Shown: piece after piece, positions 8,994 through 17,432 of the stretch
How positions within the stretch are numbered: the first letter of the stretch is position 1
Layout: each line of letters begins with the position of its first letter
From: Phormidesmis priestleyi Ana
Lineage (GTDB): Bacteria > Cyanobacteriota > Cyanobacteriia > Phormidesmidales > Phormidesmidaceae
Assembly (NCBI GenBank): GCA_001314865.1
Contig: LJZR01000001.1
Span: 124,001-188,000, forward strand
Reading direction: 5' to 3'
Length of the DNA stretch: 64,000 nt
Position numbers and translations under genes: made by a program
Notes under the pieces: generated by a model
What the model saw: only the letters and a program-made list of their open reading frames with translations
Told to the model about the DNA's origin: nothing
Databases searched by the model: none

Positions 8994-9353
8994 CTATTCG
9001 CCTTGAAAATGGCCTTGAAAGTGACCTTGAAAGTGACCTTGAAAACGGATCAAAAAAAAGAGAAGCTCATGAGCTTCTCTTTTTTCGTTTAGGTTTAATC
9101 CGTTTAGCTTTAAATCGTTTGAACCAGCATTCGGAACGGTGTTTGGATTGATGTTGGAATCGATATCCTTGCGAGCCGATGAGTCTTTCCCAAAGCGGTC
9201 TTTTTTGAGTGAGCCGTCAATGCCTGCTTGCAATCGTTTACGTAACTGCTTTTGTCTTTTTATGTACTGCCGCTGTTTCGCAGAACCGCCTCGCCCTTTG
9301 TGGTTTCTTCCCTGGTTACGTGGCGACTCCCAGCGCTTTAGCTGCTGAGCCAT
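8994..9353 (-). CDS. Small basic hypothetical protein with a repeat-derived tail
   Basis: 119 residues from ATG 9353. The first 60 residues are strongly basic (RNHKGRGGSAKQRQYIKRQK, then LRKRL), suggesting nucleic-acid or ribosome contact; I do not recognise the family. The last 30 codons run across a perfect 32-bp palindrome (9054-9085) and four 12-bp repeats, giving a tail of FQGH units. The ancestral gene may have ended before the palindrome, which looks like its terminator. It lies upstream of, and on the same strand as, the RAYT-like gene. Confidence 0.55.
   Translation of the reverse strand: MAQQLKRWESPRNQGRNHKGRGGSAKQRQYIKRQKQLRKRLQAGIDGSLKKDRFGKDSSARKDIDSNINPNTVPNAGSNDLKLNGLNLNEKREAHELLFFLIRFQGHFQGHFQGHFQGE
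9001..9048. repeat. Four 12-bp units at the 3' end of the small basic ORF
   Basis: CCTTGAAAATGG, CCTTGAAAGTGA twice, and CCTTGAAAACGG in tandem, encoding three GHFQ steps just before the stop codon. Confidence 0.9.
9054..9085. terminator. Perfect 32-bp palindrome, probable bidirectional terminator
   Basis: Left arm AAAAAAGAGAAGCTCA is followed directly by its exact complement TGAGCTTCTCTTTTTT, with no spacer. The GC core flanked by A and T runs is the form of a rho-independent terminator in both directions, yet it lies inside the open frame of the small basic protein. Confidence 0.7.
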
Positions 9354-9495
9354 CAGAAGTATTCTCCAAACTAAGAGTGCATTGCTAGTCTTAATGCTAG
9401 TCTCAACACTGTTGCAACCCCCATTATAGCAACGCCCCCATCAGAAGTTCGCCAGAAGTTTGCCAGAAACTAGCTAAGAAAATTAGCTAAGAGTA

Positions 9496-9577
9496 TGGGC
9501 AAGGAGAGACTCGAACTCTCACGACCGAAGCCGCCACATTTTGAGTGTGGTGCGTCTACCAATTCCGCCACTTGCCC
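9496..9577 (-). tRNA. tRNA-Leu(CAA)
   Basis: 82 nt including the discriminator A. Acceptor GGGCAAG pairs with CTTGCCC; anticodon loop CTCAAAA gives CAA; the long variable arm (class II) and T-loop GTTCGAGTC are present. CCA is not encoded. Confidence 0.97.
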
Positions 9578-9699
9578 AGGTAGGTTTTTTAGTATACAGA
9601 ATCAGGTGACTTTGTTACAGCCTTTCTACTGCCAAAATTCTGTTAACAGGCTGCCATTTTTTTGAGAATAGACAATTTGAATCGCTAAACGGTTATTAG

Positions 9700-10572
9700 C
9701 TACCAGTTCCGCCAGCCGCTGGTCGCCTCTTTTTTTTCAGAACTCACCAATGGCCGACGGCTGAGTAAAGACTGATAGTCAGATGTGCTGGCCCAGCGAT
9801 CAATTTCTCGGGCTCTTAAAACCGGCACCGGATGGCTGAGATCGTCAGTTTTTAGTCGTTTGAGTATTTCGCCTGTTTCGCTCTCGCTAATGGCATCGTA
9901 GGCGCGAGCCTGGTTAATAAAGGCATCTAAGTTGAGCTGAGGAGATAGGGTAGGGGAGCCTCCCGATAGCTTCATTAGCACAGAAGCGACAGTGCGAGCA
10001 TCTTGGGTGGCGAGGAGGGCAGCTCTATCACAGGTAAATTCGGCACAGCGAACCCATTCCATAATTTGTGACTGCCAGTTTTGCATTAGCACATTGCCAA
10101 AGGGCAGCTGGCTAGTGGCCAGTGTGAGCAAATTAGCCAGGGTTAAATACACGCCGTGGTCGCACTTGAGGTGCCCTAGTTCGTGACCGATAACGGCCTG
10201 CACTTCGGCTGGGTTGAGCAGTTCAATCAAAGAGGTATGCACCACAATAAAGGGCTGCTTGCCTCGCATGGCAAAGGTGTAGGCATTGGGAACAGGGTGC
10301 TGCTTAATATAAAGCTGCGGCACTTCTAAGTCTAAGACTTGGCAGGCTTCTACAAGGGCGTTATGTAGCTCAGGCAGCTGGTTAGGGCCAACCAAAACGC
10401 TGGCGGCGATGTTCTCTAAATAAAAAAACTGCTCACCCATTGGGCCTAGCAGACTGCGGATGGCAACATCTAAACCGGGTAGGCGCTGAAGTGCTTGAGT
10501 GGCTTTTTTGTCGAGCGGATGGCGAAAGTGATTGGCAGTCAGGCCAGTGAGGAGAGATTTAGAAGTGGCCAT
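9700..10572 (-). CDS. M48-family metallopeptidase
   Basis: 290 residues. The zinc motif is HELGH at 130-134, followed by a downstream CAEFTCDRAAL segment that supplies the third ligand (Glu). The arrangement YIKQHPVPNAYTF and PFIVVHTSLIELL before the motif is typical of the soluble or peripheral M48 group related to HtpX but shorter. There is no clear N-terminal signal and hydrophobicity is moderate, so a peripheral membrane position is possible. Role presumably in protein quality control. Ends near the tRNA-Leu gene; both are leftward. Confidence 0.93.
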   Translation of the reverse strand: MATSKSLLTGLTANHFRHPLDKKATQALQRLPGLDVAIRSLLGPMGEQFFYLENIAASVLVGPNQLPELHNALVEACQVLDLEVPQLYIKQHPVPNAYTFAMRGKQPFIVVHTSLIELLNPAEVQAVIGHELGHLKCDHGVYLTLANLLTLATSQLPFGNVLMQNWQSQIMEWVRCAEFTCDRAALLATQDARTVASVLMKLSGGSPTLSPQLNLDAFINQARAYDAISESETGEILKRLKTDDLSHPVPVLRAREIDRWASTSDYQSLLSRRPLVSSEKKEATSGWRNW

Positions 10573-10720
10573 AGGGTGTTGGTCAGGGCTACTTCGCTAG
10601 TATAGCGGGGGCGTTTTGGGGTGTGGGGAGCAGGGAGCGCTTAGATTAAGCATTGAATAAATCATTGAATAAATCACTGCCTACGCTCCCTGGTTCCCTT
10701 TTTTAGCCTTCAGATTTTTG

Positions 10721-10798
10721 TTCTTCAGACAAGTTCTTCAGACAAGTTCTTCAGACAAGTTCTTCAGATACATTCTTCAGATACGTTCTTCAGACTAC
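10721..10798. repeat. Six 13-bp tandem units between murA and the M48 gene
   Basis: TTCTTCAGACAAG three times, then TTCTTCAGATACA, TTCTTCAGATACG and TTCTTCAGACTAC. Non-coding; lies just after the murA stop codon (leftward gene). The period is not a multiple of three. Confidence 0.95.
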
Positions 10799-10805
10799 TT
10801 GCAGA

Positions 10806-12254
10806 CTACTTGAGCGCTGCTGCGATCGCGGGCTCTTCGGTAATAGTCGGCTGCGCTGCCTCGTCGGCTTCGCTCAGCGGAATGCGACGTAGGCGAGCGC
10901 CGACGTTAGTAAGTTTTTCTTCAAATTTTTCGTAGCCGCGATCTAGGTGGTGGAGGCCGTAGAGGGTGGTTTTGCCCTTGGCGGCTAAGCCTGCGATCGC
11001 CAAAGCTGCCGACGCCCTCAGATCGCTCCCAGTGACAGGCGCACCCGATAAATGGCTCACACCTCGCACAATCGCACAGTCACCTTTGACTCGGATATCT
11101 GCACCCATGCGGTTGAACTCTGCCACATGCTGCAAGCGATTTTCAAACACGGTTTCGGAGACCATGCTATTGCCTTCAGCAAGGGTCAGTAGCGCCATAA
11201 ACTGCGCCTGCATATCGGTTGGGAATCCAGGATAGGGAAGCGTCTGAACATCTGCCGGAGCAATTTTTTCGCCAGGGGAGATGCGAATTTGGCTGCGGTT
11301 TTCAATTTCTACTTTAGAGCCGGTTTCACGCAGCTTCGCAATCAGCGGTGAAAGATGGTCGGGATCAACAGGGCCTACCGTAATTTCAGAGCGGGTCAGG
11401 GCTCCAGCGACCAAATAAGTCCCTGCTTCAATGCGGTCAGGGATAATGGAGTAGTCAGTGCGGTGCAGGCTAGGAACGCCCATGATTGTAATGGTGTTGG
11501 TTCCTGCGCCTCGAATTTTGGCACCCATAGCCCGACAAAAATTCGCCAGGTCTATCACTTCAGGCTCTTGAGCAGCGTTTTCAAGGATGGTCTCACCCTC
11601 AGCGAGGGTCGCAGCCATCATCAGCGTTTCAGTGGCTCCCACACTGGGGTAGTCCAAATAGATTTTTGCACCTTTAAGCTTGCCGCGAGCACCCGGCACA
11701 TAGGCATGAACAACGCCGTGATCCATATGGACATGCGCCCCAAGTGCCTGCAATCCGCGAATATGCAGCTCGACAGGTCTGGCCCCGATTGCGCAACCGC
11801 CTGGTAACGGCACTCGCGCAACGCCCAAACGAGCCAATAAGGGACCAATCACAAAAAAGCTGGCCCGCAGCTTGCTAACAATGTCGTAAGGCGCTTTGGA
11901 ATGGCTGACATGGCTAGCGTCAATATCTAACATGCTGCCGTTGCGCGAAACTTTGAGCCCTAGTGCCGTGAGCACGCTAGCCATACGGCCAATGTCCATG
12001 AGGTCGGGGATGTTGCGAATGCGACAGGTTTCCGAACAAAGAAGTGTGCCCCCTAGCACGACCAACGCAGAGTTTTTGGCTCCGCTGATAGGAATATGGC
12101 CGCTGAGCGTCTGACCACCCCAAATTTCAATTACGGAGGCTGTGTCTGAAGCGGCTGCACTGTGCTGTGTAGAGTCGTGCTTGCTAGAGTCAGTTGCAGG
12201 GACTGTGTAGACAGTACCAGAAGAGGTCGGCGTGGTAATGGGAGTAGCCTCCAT
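10806..12254 (-). CDS. murA: UDP-N-acetylglucosamine 1-carboxyvinyltransferase (MurA)
   Basis: 482 residues from ATG 12254; the frame is open further upstream, but those residues are not MurA-like. It transfers enolpyruvate from PEP to UDP-GlcNAc, the first committed step of peptidoglycan synthesis, in the cytoplasm. Lys60-Asn61 in GAKNSAL and the PEP-binding Cys154 in GGCAIGARP match E. coli Lys22-Asn23 and Cys115; the cysteine form is the fosfomycin-sensitive type. There is a Ser/Thr/Ala-rich N-terminal extension of about 38 residues relative to E. coli. A 13-bp repeat array follows the stop. Confidence 0.97.
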   Translation of the reverse strand: MEATPITTPTSSGTVYTVPATDSSKHDSTQHSAAASDTASVIEIWGGQTLSGHIPISGAKNSALVVLGGTLLCSETCRIRNIPDLMDIGRMASVLTALGLKVSRNGSMLDIDASHVSHSKAPYDIVSKLRASFFVIGPLLARLGVARVPLPGGCAIGARPVELHIRGLQALGAHVHMDHGVVHAYVPGARGKLKGAKIYLDYPSVGATETLMMAATLAEGETILENAAQEPEVIDLANFCRAMGAKIRGAGTNTITIMGVPSLHRTDYSIIPDRIEAGTYLVAGALTRSEITVGPVDPDHLSPLIAKLRETGSKVEIENRSQIRISPGEKIAPADVQTLPYPGFPTDMQAQFMALLTLAEGNSMVSETVFENRLQHVAEFNRMGADIRVKGDCAIVRGVSHLSGAPVTGSDLRASAALAIAGLAAKGKTTLYGLHHLDRGYEKFEEKLTNVGARLRRIPLSEADEAAQPTITEEPAIAAALK

Positions 12255-12633
12255 AAAAATGATTGAGCCAAAGGTATAAATTTTGCAAAATTCCCTAAAA
12301 TTCCATTGTTTCAAAATCTCTTTTGGATAAACCTTTCTGAAGGAATATCCAAGCGATGTCAAAAAATGTTAAAGAATTTGGTATGGATTCTACCCGAAAC
12401 TTCAGAGTTTCTCCCGGTTGATTTGAACAAAATGGTCGCTACTGGTCAAGTTTGGTATCTTTTTTTAGGAGAAATTACGGAGACAGTCCGTTAGTTAGGC
12501 GAAAATCTAAGGCGTAGAGAACATACTTGAGCGTGGCGGCTGTTGACGAATGTCCCTTATTGCTAGAGTATGTGTAATCGCAGGATTTGAGAAATTAAAA
12601 AATTCTCTTAAACTGTGGGCGACGGTTGCTCAT
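12255..12633. other. Gene-free stretch between murA and tRNA-Leu(CAG)
   Basis: 379 bp that must carry the leftward murA promoter and the rightward tRNA promoter. An ORF of 62 codons (12306-12494) has no family resemblance and no ribosome site. An A/T-rich dyad GAGAA/TTCTC is seen at about 12588-12606. Nothing else can be supported. Confidence 0.5.
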
Positions 12634-12717
12634 GCGGGACTGGCGAAATTGGTAGACGCGCTAGATTCAGATTCTAGTGTTCGCAAGGACTTCCGGGTTC
12701 AAGTCCCGGGTTCCGCA
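12634..12717 (+). tRNA. tRNA-Leu(CAG)
   Basis: 84 nt including the discriminator A. Acceptor GCGGGAC pairs with GTTCCGC (one G-U); anticodon stem CTAGA/TCTAG with loop TTCAGAT gives CAG; long variable arm; T-loop GTTCAAGTC. CCA is not encoded. A terminator follows within 35 bp, so it is transcribed alone. Confidence 0.97.
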
Positions 12718-12747
12718 TCTCAATGGCTTCAGAAAAAAGCCTCAAAG

Positions 12748-12783
12748 AAAGCGTCTTAGCGGAGAATTGCTAAGGCGCTTTTT
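12748..12783 (+). terminator. Rho-independent terminator of tRNA-Leu(CAG)
   Basis: Stem AAAGCGTCTTAGC / GCTAAGGCGCTTT with one mismatch and loop GGAGAATT, followed by T residues. Confidence 0.85.
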
Positions 12784-12946
12784 GTTCTTTTAGCTGACAA
12801 ACGGATTGACATTAATCGGAACTTTCTATGGACTCAGTGTAAATACATAACAATTTAGCAATCCTTCCGATGTCGGCTTCATTAGGCCTGTTTTCAATTT
12901 TTTCTTTTTTCCTTTTGTTTGTTGTTCCTGCGGTTCCTGCTCATTT

Positions 12947-13744
12947 ATGTTGACGAGTCTTCAAAACCCCACCGTTAAGCAGCTGCGAAAGTTACAGCAG
13001 CCTAAAGAGCGCCGTAAGCAAGCTGTGCTGTTACTAGAGGGTACTCACTTGATTGAAGCAGCCTGTGCAGCGAACTATCCTTTGCAGATGTTGTGCTACA
13101 CCGAGGGCTGGCAGCAACAATATCCCGAAATTTATCAGGCGGCGATCGCCCAAGCCGATCACACAGAACAGGTGTCGGAAACAGTGCTGAAAGCGATCGC
13201 CAGTACAGTGACGCCAGACGGTGTGGTCGCAACAGCTCCAAAACGCAATGCATGGCAAGAAGCAGCAAGTCGGCCTAGCGAGCACATTAGCCTGGGACTG
13301 CTGCTAGAAACGTTGCAAGATCCCGGCAATCTTGGCACGATTATTCGGACAGCGGCAGCAGCGGGAATTGATGGCCTGTGGCTCAGTGAGGACAGCGTCA
13401 GCTTAGAGAATCCAAAGGTGTTGCGGGCATCAGTGGGTCAATGGTTTCGGTTGCCAATGGCGACCGTAGATATCACTGAAAAAGCGCAGCAGCTTAAGCA
13501 GCAGGGCGTTCAGGTGGTGGCGACCTCAGCGATCGCTGAGCTGGACTATTGGGATTTGGATTTGTCGCAGCCAACGGTATTTATGATGGGCAATGAAGGC
13601 GCTGGGCTCTCGGCAGCGCTGCTAGAGCATGCATCGGTGGGGGTACGCATTCCGGTGATGCCGGGCGTGGAGTCATTAAATGTGGCGGTGTCGGCGGCGC
13701 TATTGCTGTATGAGGCAAAGCGGCAGAGAGGAATGGGGAAGTAG
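12947..13744 (+). CDS. TrmH/SpoU-family RNA 2'-O-methyltransferase
   Basis: 265 residues. The SPOUT domain is clear in the second half: motif 1 LETLQDPGNLGTIIRTAAAAG, motif 2 MGNEGAGLS, and motif 3 IPVMPGVESLNVAVSAALLLYE, which together form the knotted SAM site. The N-terminal 90 residues resemble the substrate-binding domain of the RlmB/TsnR branch. It probably methylates a ribose in rRNA or tRNA; the exact nucleotide cannot be told. ATG 12947 fits the family start. Confidence 0.92.
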   Translation: MLTSLQNPTVKQLRKLQQPKERRKQAVLLLEGTHLIEAACAANYPLQMLCYTEGWQQQYPEIYQAAIAQADHTEQVSETVLKAIASTVTPDGVVATAPKRNAWQEAASRPSEHISLGLLLETLQDPGNLGTIIRTAAAAGIDGLWLSEDSVSLENPKVLRASVGQWFRLPMATVDITEKAQQLKQQGVQVVATSAIAELDYWDLDLSQPTVFMMGNEGAGLSAALLEHASVGVRIPVMPGVESLNVAVSAALLLYEAKRQRGMGK

Positions 13745-13752
13745 AGAGGCGT

Positions 13753-13790
13753 AAGGGCGGGGAGCAAACGAAAGGGCGGGGAGCAAACGA
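13753..13790. repeat. Two exact 19-bp units after the TrmH-type gene
   Basis: AAGGGCGGGGAGCAAACGA twice in direct tandem, starting nine bases past the stop codon. Non-coding. Confidence 0.9.
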
Positions 13791-13801
13791 AGTCGAGAAA
13801 T

Positions 13802-14077
13802 TTAGATTTCTGGGCTCGGTGAGGACTGAGAACGGGGTTGTTCTAGCCGGGTTCCTAGGCGCTGGGCGAGTGGAATCGCATCTAGCAGGCTGCCACCGAA
13901 TCGGTTAGGCGCTTCAGGAAGATCTACTTGAGGGGGATCTAATTGAAGAGGATCTAAATTTTCAAAGAGGCTGTTTTCGGCGATGCTGTCTGCGTGGAGA
14001 AGCGTTTCTAGTTGGTTGAGCGATCGCACAAAGTCTTCATCAGCGGCCTGTCGCTTTTCTTGTTTTTCCTGATCCAT
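13802..14077 (-). CDS. Small acidic hypothetical protein
   Basis: 91 residues from ATG 14077. It is acidic and low in hydrophobic residues, with DEDFVRSLNQLETLLHADSIA as a likely helix and a proline-rich middle (PLQLDPPQVDLPEAP). No family is recognised with confidence. It is convergent with the TrmH-type gene and divergent from lpdA, so it has its own promoter in the 14078-14221 gap. The balanced codon usage and helix pattern support a real gene. Confidence 0.6.
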   Translation of the reverse strand: MDQEKQEKRQAADEDFVRSLNQLETLLHADSIAENSLFENLDPLQLDPPQVDLPEAPNRFGGSLLDAIPLAQRLGTRLEQPRSQSSPSPEI

Positions 14078-14221
14078 ATGAGTCAGTTCCTGCTTTTTTC
14101 ATAGATTGCCTCAGGGTTGAGCCAAATCGAATCGTCGAAACTGACTAGGTGAGTCTGGGCGCTTGAGTTGTCTAAACCGACCGCTCTAGTTGAAAATAGC
14201 AAGAGACTTTAGGAGAAAGCA

Positions 14222-15655
14222 GTGGACTCAGCATTTGATTACGACTTGGTGATTATTGGCGCAGGCGTCGGTGGACATGGCGCGGCTTTACACGCGGTAA
14301 AACGCGGCCTCAAAACCGCCATTATTGAAGCCGGTGATATGGGCGGCACCTGTGTGAACCGAGGCTGCATTCCTTCTAAAGCGTTGCTGGCTGCTTCGGG
14401 CAAAGTGCGCGAAATGCGCGACGAGCAGCATCTTAAGGCGATGGGCATTAGCTTGACCGGGGTCGGATTCGACCGGGCCGCGATCGCCGATCATGCCAAA
14501 AACTTAGTGAGCAAAATCCAAGGCGACCTCACGAATAGTCTGACTCGCCTGGGCGTAGAAACCATTCGCGGCTGGGGCAAAATTGCCGGCAGCCAAAAGG
14601 TTTCGATTAAGGAAGAGAGCGGTACGCGCATCGTGACGGCCAAAGACATTATTTTGTCTCCAGGCTCGATTCCCTTTGTGCCCAGAGGCATTGAAACCGA
14701 TGGTAAAACGGTGTACACCAGCGACGAGGCAATTCGGCTAGACTGGCTGCCTGATTGGGTGGCGATTATTGGCAGCGGCTACATTGGCCTGGAATTTTCA
14801 GATGTATATACCGCACTCGGCTCAGAAGTGACCCTGATTGAGGCACTGCCTCAGCTGATGCCAACGTTTGATCCTGACATTGCTAAGCAAGCTGAACGGG
14901 TATTGATTAAACCTCGCGATATTGAAACGCGGGTGGGGCTACTGGCGAAAAAAATTACGCCGGGATCGCCGGTTGTCATTGAGCTAGCCGATCCTAAAAC
15001 AATGGAAACAGTAGATGTGCTGGAGGTAGATGCCTGCCTAGTCGCAACCGGCAGAATTCCGGCAACTAAGAACCTGGATCTCAATATGGTGGCGGTAGAA
15101 ACCGACCGTCGCGGGTTTATTCCAGTGAATGACCAGTTGGCCGTGATGCGCGATGGTAAGCCCGTTCCGCACCTCTACGCAATTGGCGATGCTAACGGCA
15201 AAATGATGCTGGCCCATTCAGCTTCGGCGCAAGGCATTGTCGCTGTAGATAATATTTGTGGTCAAAACCGGACGGTGGATTACAACGCGATTCCGGCGGC
15301 GGCTTTCACGCATCCTGAGGTGAGCTTTGTGGGCTTAACAGAGCCTGCGGCAAAAGCCAAAGCAAAGGAAGAAGGCTACGAGGTTGCGTCTGTGCGCAGC
15401 TACTTTAAGGCGAACTCTAAAGCACTCGCCGAAGGTGAGACCGAAGGGCTTGCTAAGGTGATATACCGCAAGGATACCGGCGAGGTGATGGGGGCACATA
15501 TTATTGGGCTCCATGCAGCTGATCTCATTCAGGAAGCAGCCAATGCGATCGCGCAAAAGCAATCTGTGACCCAACTCTCTGAGTTTGTCCATACGCATCC
15601 CACGCTTTCTGAGGTTTTGGACGAAGCATATAAGCGAGCTGTTGTGACTGCTTAA
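14222..15655 (+). CDS. lpdA: Dihydrolipoyl dehydrogenase (E3)
   Basis: 477 residues from GTG 14222, chosen because AGGAG at 14211-14215 stands six bases before it. E3 reoxidises the dihydrolipoyl groups of pyruvate dehydrogenase and the glycine cleavage system with NAD+. Visible: FAD dinucleotide fold [13 protein letters not shown], redox disulfide Cys44/Cys49 in [17 protein letters not shown] fold [13 protein letters not shown], and the C-terminal active-site His459-Glu464 in HPTLSE. The stop codon lies inside a 17-bp tandem repeat (15649-15699). Transcription may continue into trpC, 78 bp downstream. Confidence 0.96.
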   Translation: MDSAFDYDLVIIGAGVGGHGAALHAVKRGLKTAIIEAGDMGGTCVNRGCIPSKALLAASGKVREMRDEQHLKAMGISLTGVGFDRAAIADHAKNLVSKIQGDLTNSLTRLGVETIRGWGKIAGSQKVSIKEESGTRIVTAKDIILSPGSIPFVPRGIETDGKTVYTSDEAIRLDWLPDWVAIIGSGYIGLEFSDVYTALGSEVTLIEALPQLMPTFDPDIAKQAERVLIKPRDIETRVGLLAKKITPGSPVVIELADPKTMETVDVLEVDACLVATGRIPATKNLDLNMVAVETDRRGFIPVNDQLAVMRDGKPVPHLYAIGDANGKMMLAHSASAQGIVAVDNICGQNRTVDYNAIPAAAFTHPEVSFVGLTEPAAKAKAKEEGYEVASVRSYFKANSKALAEGETEGLAKVIYRKDTGEVMGAHIIGLHAADLIQEAANAIAQKQSVTQLSEFVHTHPTLSEVLDEAYKRAVVTA

Positions 15656-15699
15656 CTAGCCCCTCTGCTTAACTAGCCCCTCTGCTTAACCCGCTGCTC
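15649..15699. repeat. 17-bp tandem repeat spanning the lpdA stop codon
   Basis: TGCTTAACTAGCCCCTC twice exactly and a third diverged copy. The lpdA TAA (15653-15655) is inside the first unit and is copied in the others. Confidence 0.9.
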
Positions 15700-15733
15700 A
15701 GAGGTTTTCCCTGTTCCCTTATTTTCTGTTTTC

Positions 15734-16702
15734 ATGCAAATTCGTCGTCGTCCGCCCAGCCCCGCTGTTTCTGTTGCCAGCCTCGAATACAAAGTCAACA
15801 CACCCGATTCTGAGCCCCGCAATATTTTAGAAAAGATTGTGTGGCACAAAGAAATGGAGGTAGCCCAACAGCGAGAGCTGCTACCGTTGAAAGCGCTGCA
15901 ACAGCAGGTACAGGGAATGCCTGAAACCAAAGGCTTTGTGGCGGCTTTGCGGCGGCGGCATGAAGAACAGCAGGGAGAACAGCAGGGAGAGCAGCAGGGA
16001 GAGCAGCAGGGAGAGCAGCGAGGAAACGAGTCAGAATCGGCGATCGCACGTCCTGCCATTATCGCTGAGGTCAAAAAGGCCTCGCCCAGCAAAGGGGTAA
16101 TTCGAGCTGACTTTGACCCGGTTGCGATCGCACGTAGCTATGAGTCTGGCGGAGCCACCTGCCTATCAGTACTCACCGACAGCAAATTTTTTCAGGGCAG
16201 CTTTGAATACCTCAGCCAGATTCGTCAGGCCGTCGATCTACCACTACTGTGCAAAGAGTTCATTATTTACCCCTACCAAATTTATCAGGCCAGGCAAGCG
16301 GGCGCAGATGCCATCCTACTCATTGCCGCGATTCTCTCCGATAAAGACCTCAACTATTTTTTGCGAATTGCTCGGCTGCTAGGACTCGATGCTTTGGTAG
16401 AAACGCATACAGCTGAAGAATTTGAACGGGTACTAGCACTAGAAGGCACTGAGCTAATAGGGATTAACAACCGAAATTTAGAAGATTTCACCGTGAGCTT
16501 GCAGGCAACCACCCAGATCATGGCGAAATATCGCGAGTCGATCACGCAAAAAAACCTGCTAATTGTCAGCGAATCAGGGCTGCACACACCTGAAGATGTG
16601 GCGACAGTGAGCGCCGCTGGAGCACAGGCAATTTTAGTCGGCGAGTCTTTAATGAAACAGGCCAATCCGGGAGAGGCGATCGCCCCATTGCTGAGCCTAT
16701 AA
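15734..16702 (+). CDS. trpC: Indole-3-glycerol-phosphate synthase
   Basis: 322 residues. Catalyses ring closure of CdRP to indole-3-glycerol phosphate in tryptophan synthesis. Motifs in order: [10 protein letters not shown] in the N-terminal helix, [12 protein letters not shown] (catalytic Lys), [52 protein letters not shown] and ILVGESLM at the end of the TIM barrel. Between the N-terminal helix and the first strand there is an insert of five EQQG units made by a 12-bp tandem repeat. The barrel itself is intact, so activity should be normal. A hairpin terminator follows at 16763. Confidence 0.96.
   Translation: MQIRRRPPSPAVSVASLEYKVNTPDSEPRNILEKIVWHKEMEVAQQRELLPLKALQQQVQGMPETKGFVAALRRRHEEQQGEQQGEQQGEQQGEQRGNESESAIARPAIIAEVKKASPSKGVIRADFDPVAIARSYESGGATCLSVLTDSKFFQGSFEYLSQIRQAVDLPLLCKEFIIYPYQIYQARQAGADAILLIAAILSDKDLNYFLRIARLLGLDALVETHTAEEFERVLALEGTELIGINNRNLEDFTVSLQATTQIMAKYRESITQKNLLIVSESGLHTPEDVATVSAAGAQAILVGESLMKQANPGEAIAPLLSL
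15965..16024. repeat. Five 12-bp units inside trpC
   Basis: Unit GAACAGCAGGGA with GAG variants, five times; the last is GAGCAGCGAGGA. Encodes EQQG repeats in a linker ahead of the TIM barrel. Confidence 0.95.
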
Positions 16703-16762
16703 ATTAATCGCCCGATTTCTCAGCCCATCACAGTTCAGCTAGAACCCCGCTAAAGTCCAGCC

Positions 16763-16800
16763 AAAGGCACTGTTAACCCATCTGCTTAACAGCGCCTTTT
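16763..16800 (+). terminator. Rho-independent terminator of trpC
   Basis: Arms AAAGGCACTGTTAA and TTAACAGCGCCTTT pair with one A-C mismatch around a nine-base loop; ends in TTTT. Confidence 0.8.
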
Positions 16801-16922
16801 CACCACATTGTCCGGGGAAGCATCAGGAACCTGTGAAATATATAAATTAAAAAGATAACTTTAAAGATAGAAGCCTAAGGCATATAGCCATCGTCGGATG
16901 CATACGCACAACAGCCAGCCAC

Positions 16923-16973
16923 TTAGCTCGTAGTACCTATTAGCTCGCAGCACCTATTAGCTCGCAATACATA
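16923..16973. repeat. Three 17-bp tandem units, non-coding
   Basis: TTAGCTCGTAGTACCTA, TTAGCTCGCAGCACCTA and TTAGCTCGCAATACATA in tandem. Confidence 0.88.
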
Positions 16974-17100
16974 ACGGCCCTGGCTATCACCCATGTATGA
17001 AGCGTGATGGATGAAGCCTAATGTAAGGTATGAAGCTAAGCGGCTAAAGCTATAGGCTTTAGGAAGCTCCCCAAACCGTCACCCCTCACGGCCTACTCGC

Positions 17101-17334
17101 ATGGCTCAAAATCGTCCGCCTTTGCCCCTGCCTTCACATATTCACTACGAACTATTGCTTCAGCTGTTAGAGCGACAAACAGCCAAAGGTATCCAGCAAG
17201 AACCTAATCAAAAAGAACAGCTTCAGGCTTTAATCATTACACTGCGAAAAGCGTTTTCTCAACAAAAACAGCTCGAAGAAAGCTGTCTACGAGCCCAAAT
17301 TCCGATTGAGTACCACTGGTCACTCAATCAATGA
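17101..17334 (+). CDS. Small conserved cyanobacterial protein, DUF5340-like
   Basis: 77 residues from ATG 17101. It starts PPLPLPSHIHYELLLQLLERQ and ends EYHWSLNQ, with a helical, Gln-rich middle. I believe this is the small cyanobacteria-restricted DUF5340 family, function unknown, but the assignment is from memory. Soluble, no cysteines apart from one near residue 65. The next gene, crtI, starts 98 bp downstream on the same strand. Confidence 0.7.
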   Translation: MAQNRPPLPLPSHIHYELLLQLLERQTAKGIQQEPNQKEQLQALIITLRKAFSQQKQLEESCLRAQIPIEYHWSLNQ

Positions 17335-17432
17335 GTAGCTTTATGAGTTAACTTTATGAGCTTCACATTAAGAAGTGTATAGTTCGTGAAACTGCTTTAT
17401 ACTAAGAGCCGTATAGCCAGTGAAACTACGGT

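Larger units (their letters stand above)
16703..17100. other. Gene-free stretch after trpC
   Basis: 398 bp holding the trpC terminator, a 17-bp three-copy repeat (16923-16973) and further loose repeats of ATGAAGC-type sequence around 16990-17040. The promoter of the DUF5340-like gene must lie here, but no convincing -35/-10 pair is seen. Confidence 0.6.

Noticed and set aside
9054-9085. Palindrome as a mobile-element end or RAYT-associated REP
   Set aside because: Single copy in the window, A/T-run flanks and no target duplication; a terminator explains it better.
12306-12494. Rightward 62-codon ORF between murA and the tRNA
   Set aside because: No ribosome site, no recognisable composition, lies in the murA promoter region.
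12550-12759. Rightward 69-codon ORF
   Set aside because: It runs over the whole tRNA-Leu(CAG) gene and shows no protein features.
15795-16049. Leftward 84-codon ORF with Ala/Leu/Pro repeats
   Set aside because: Antisense of the trpC repeat insert.
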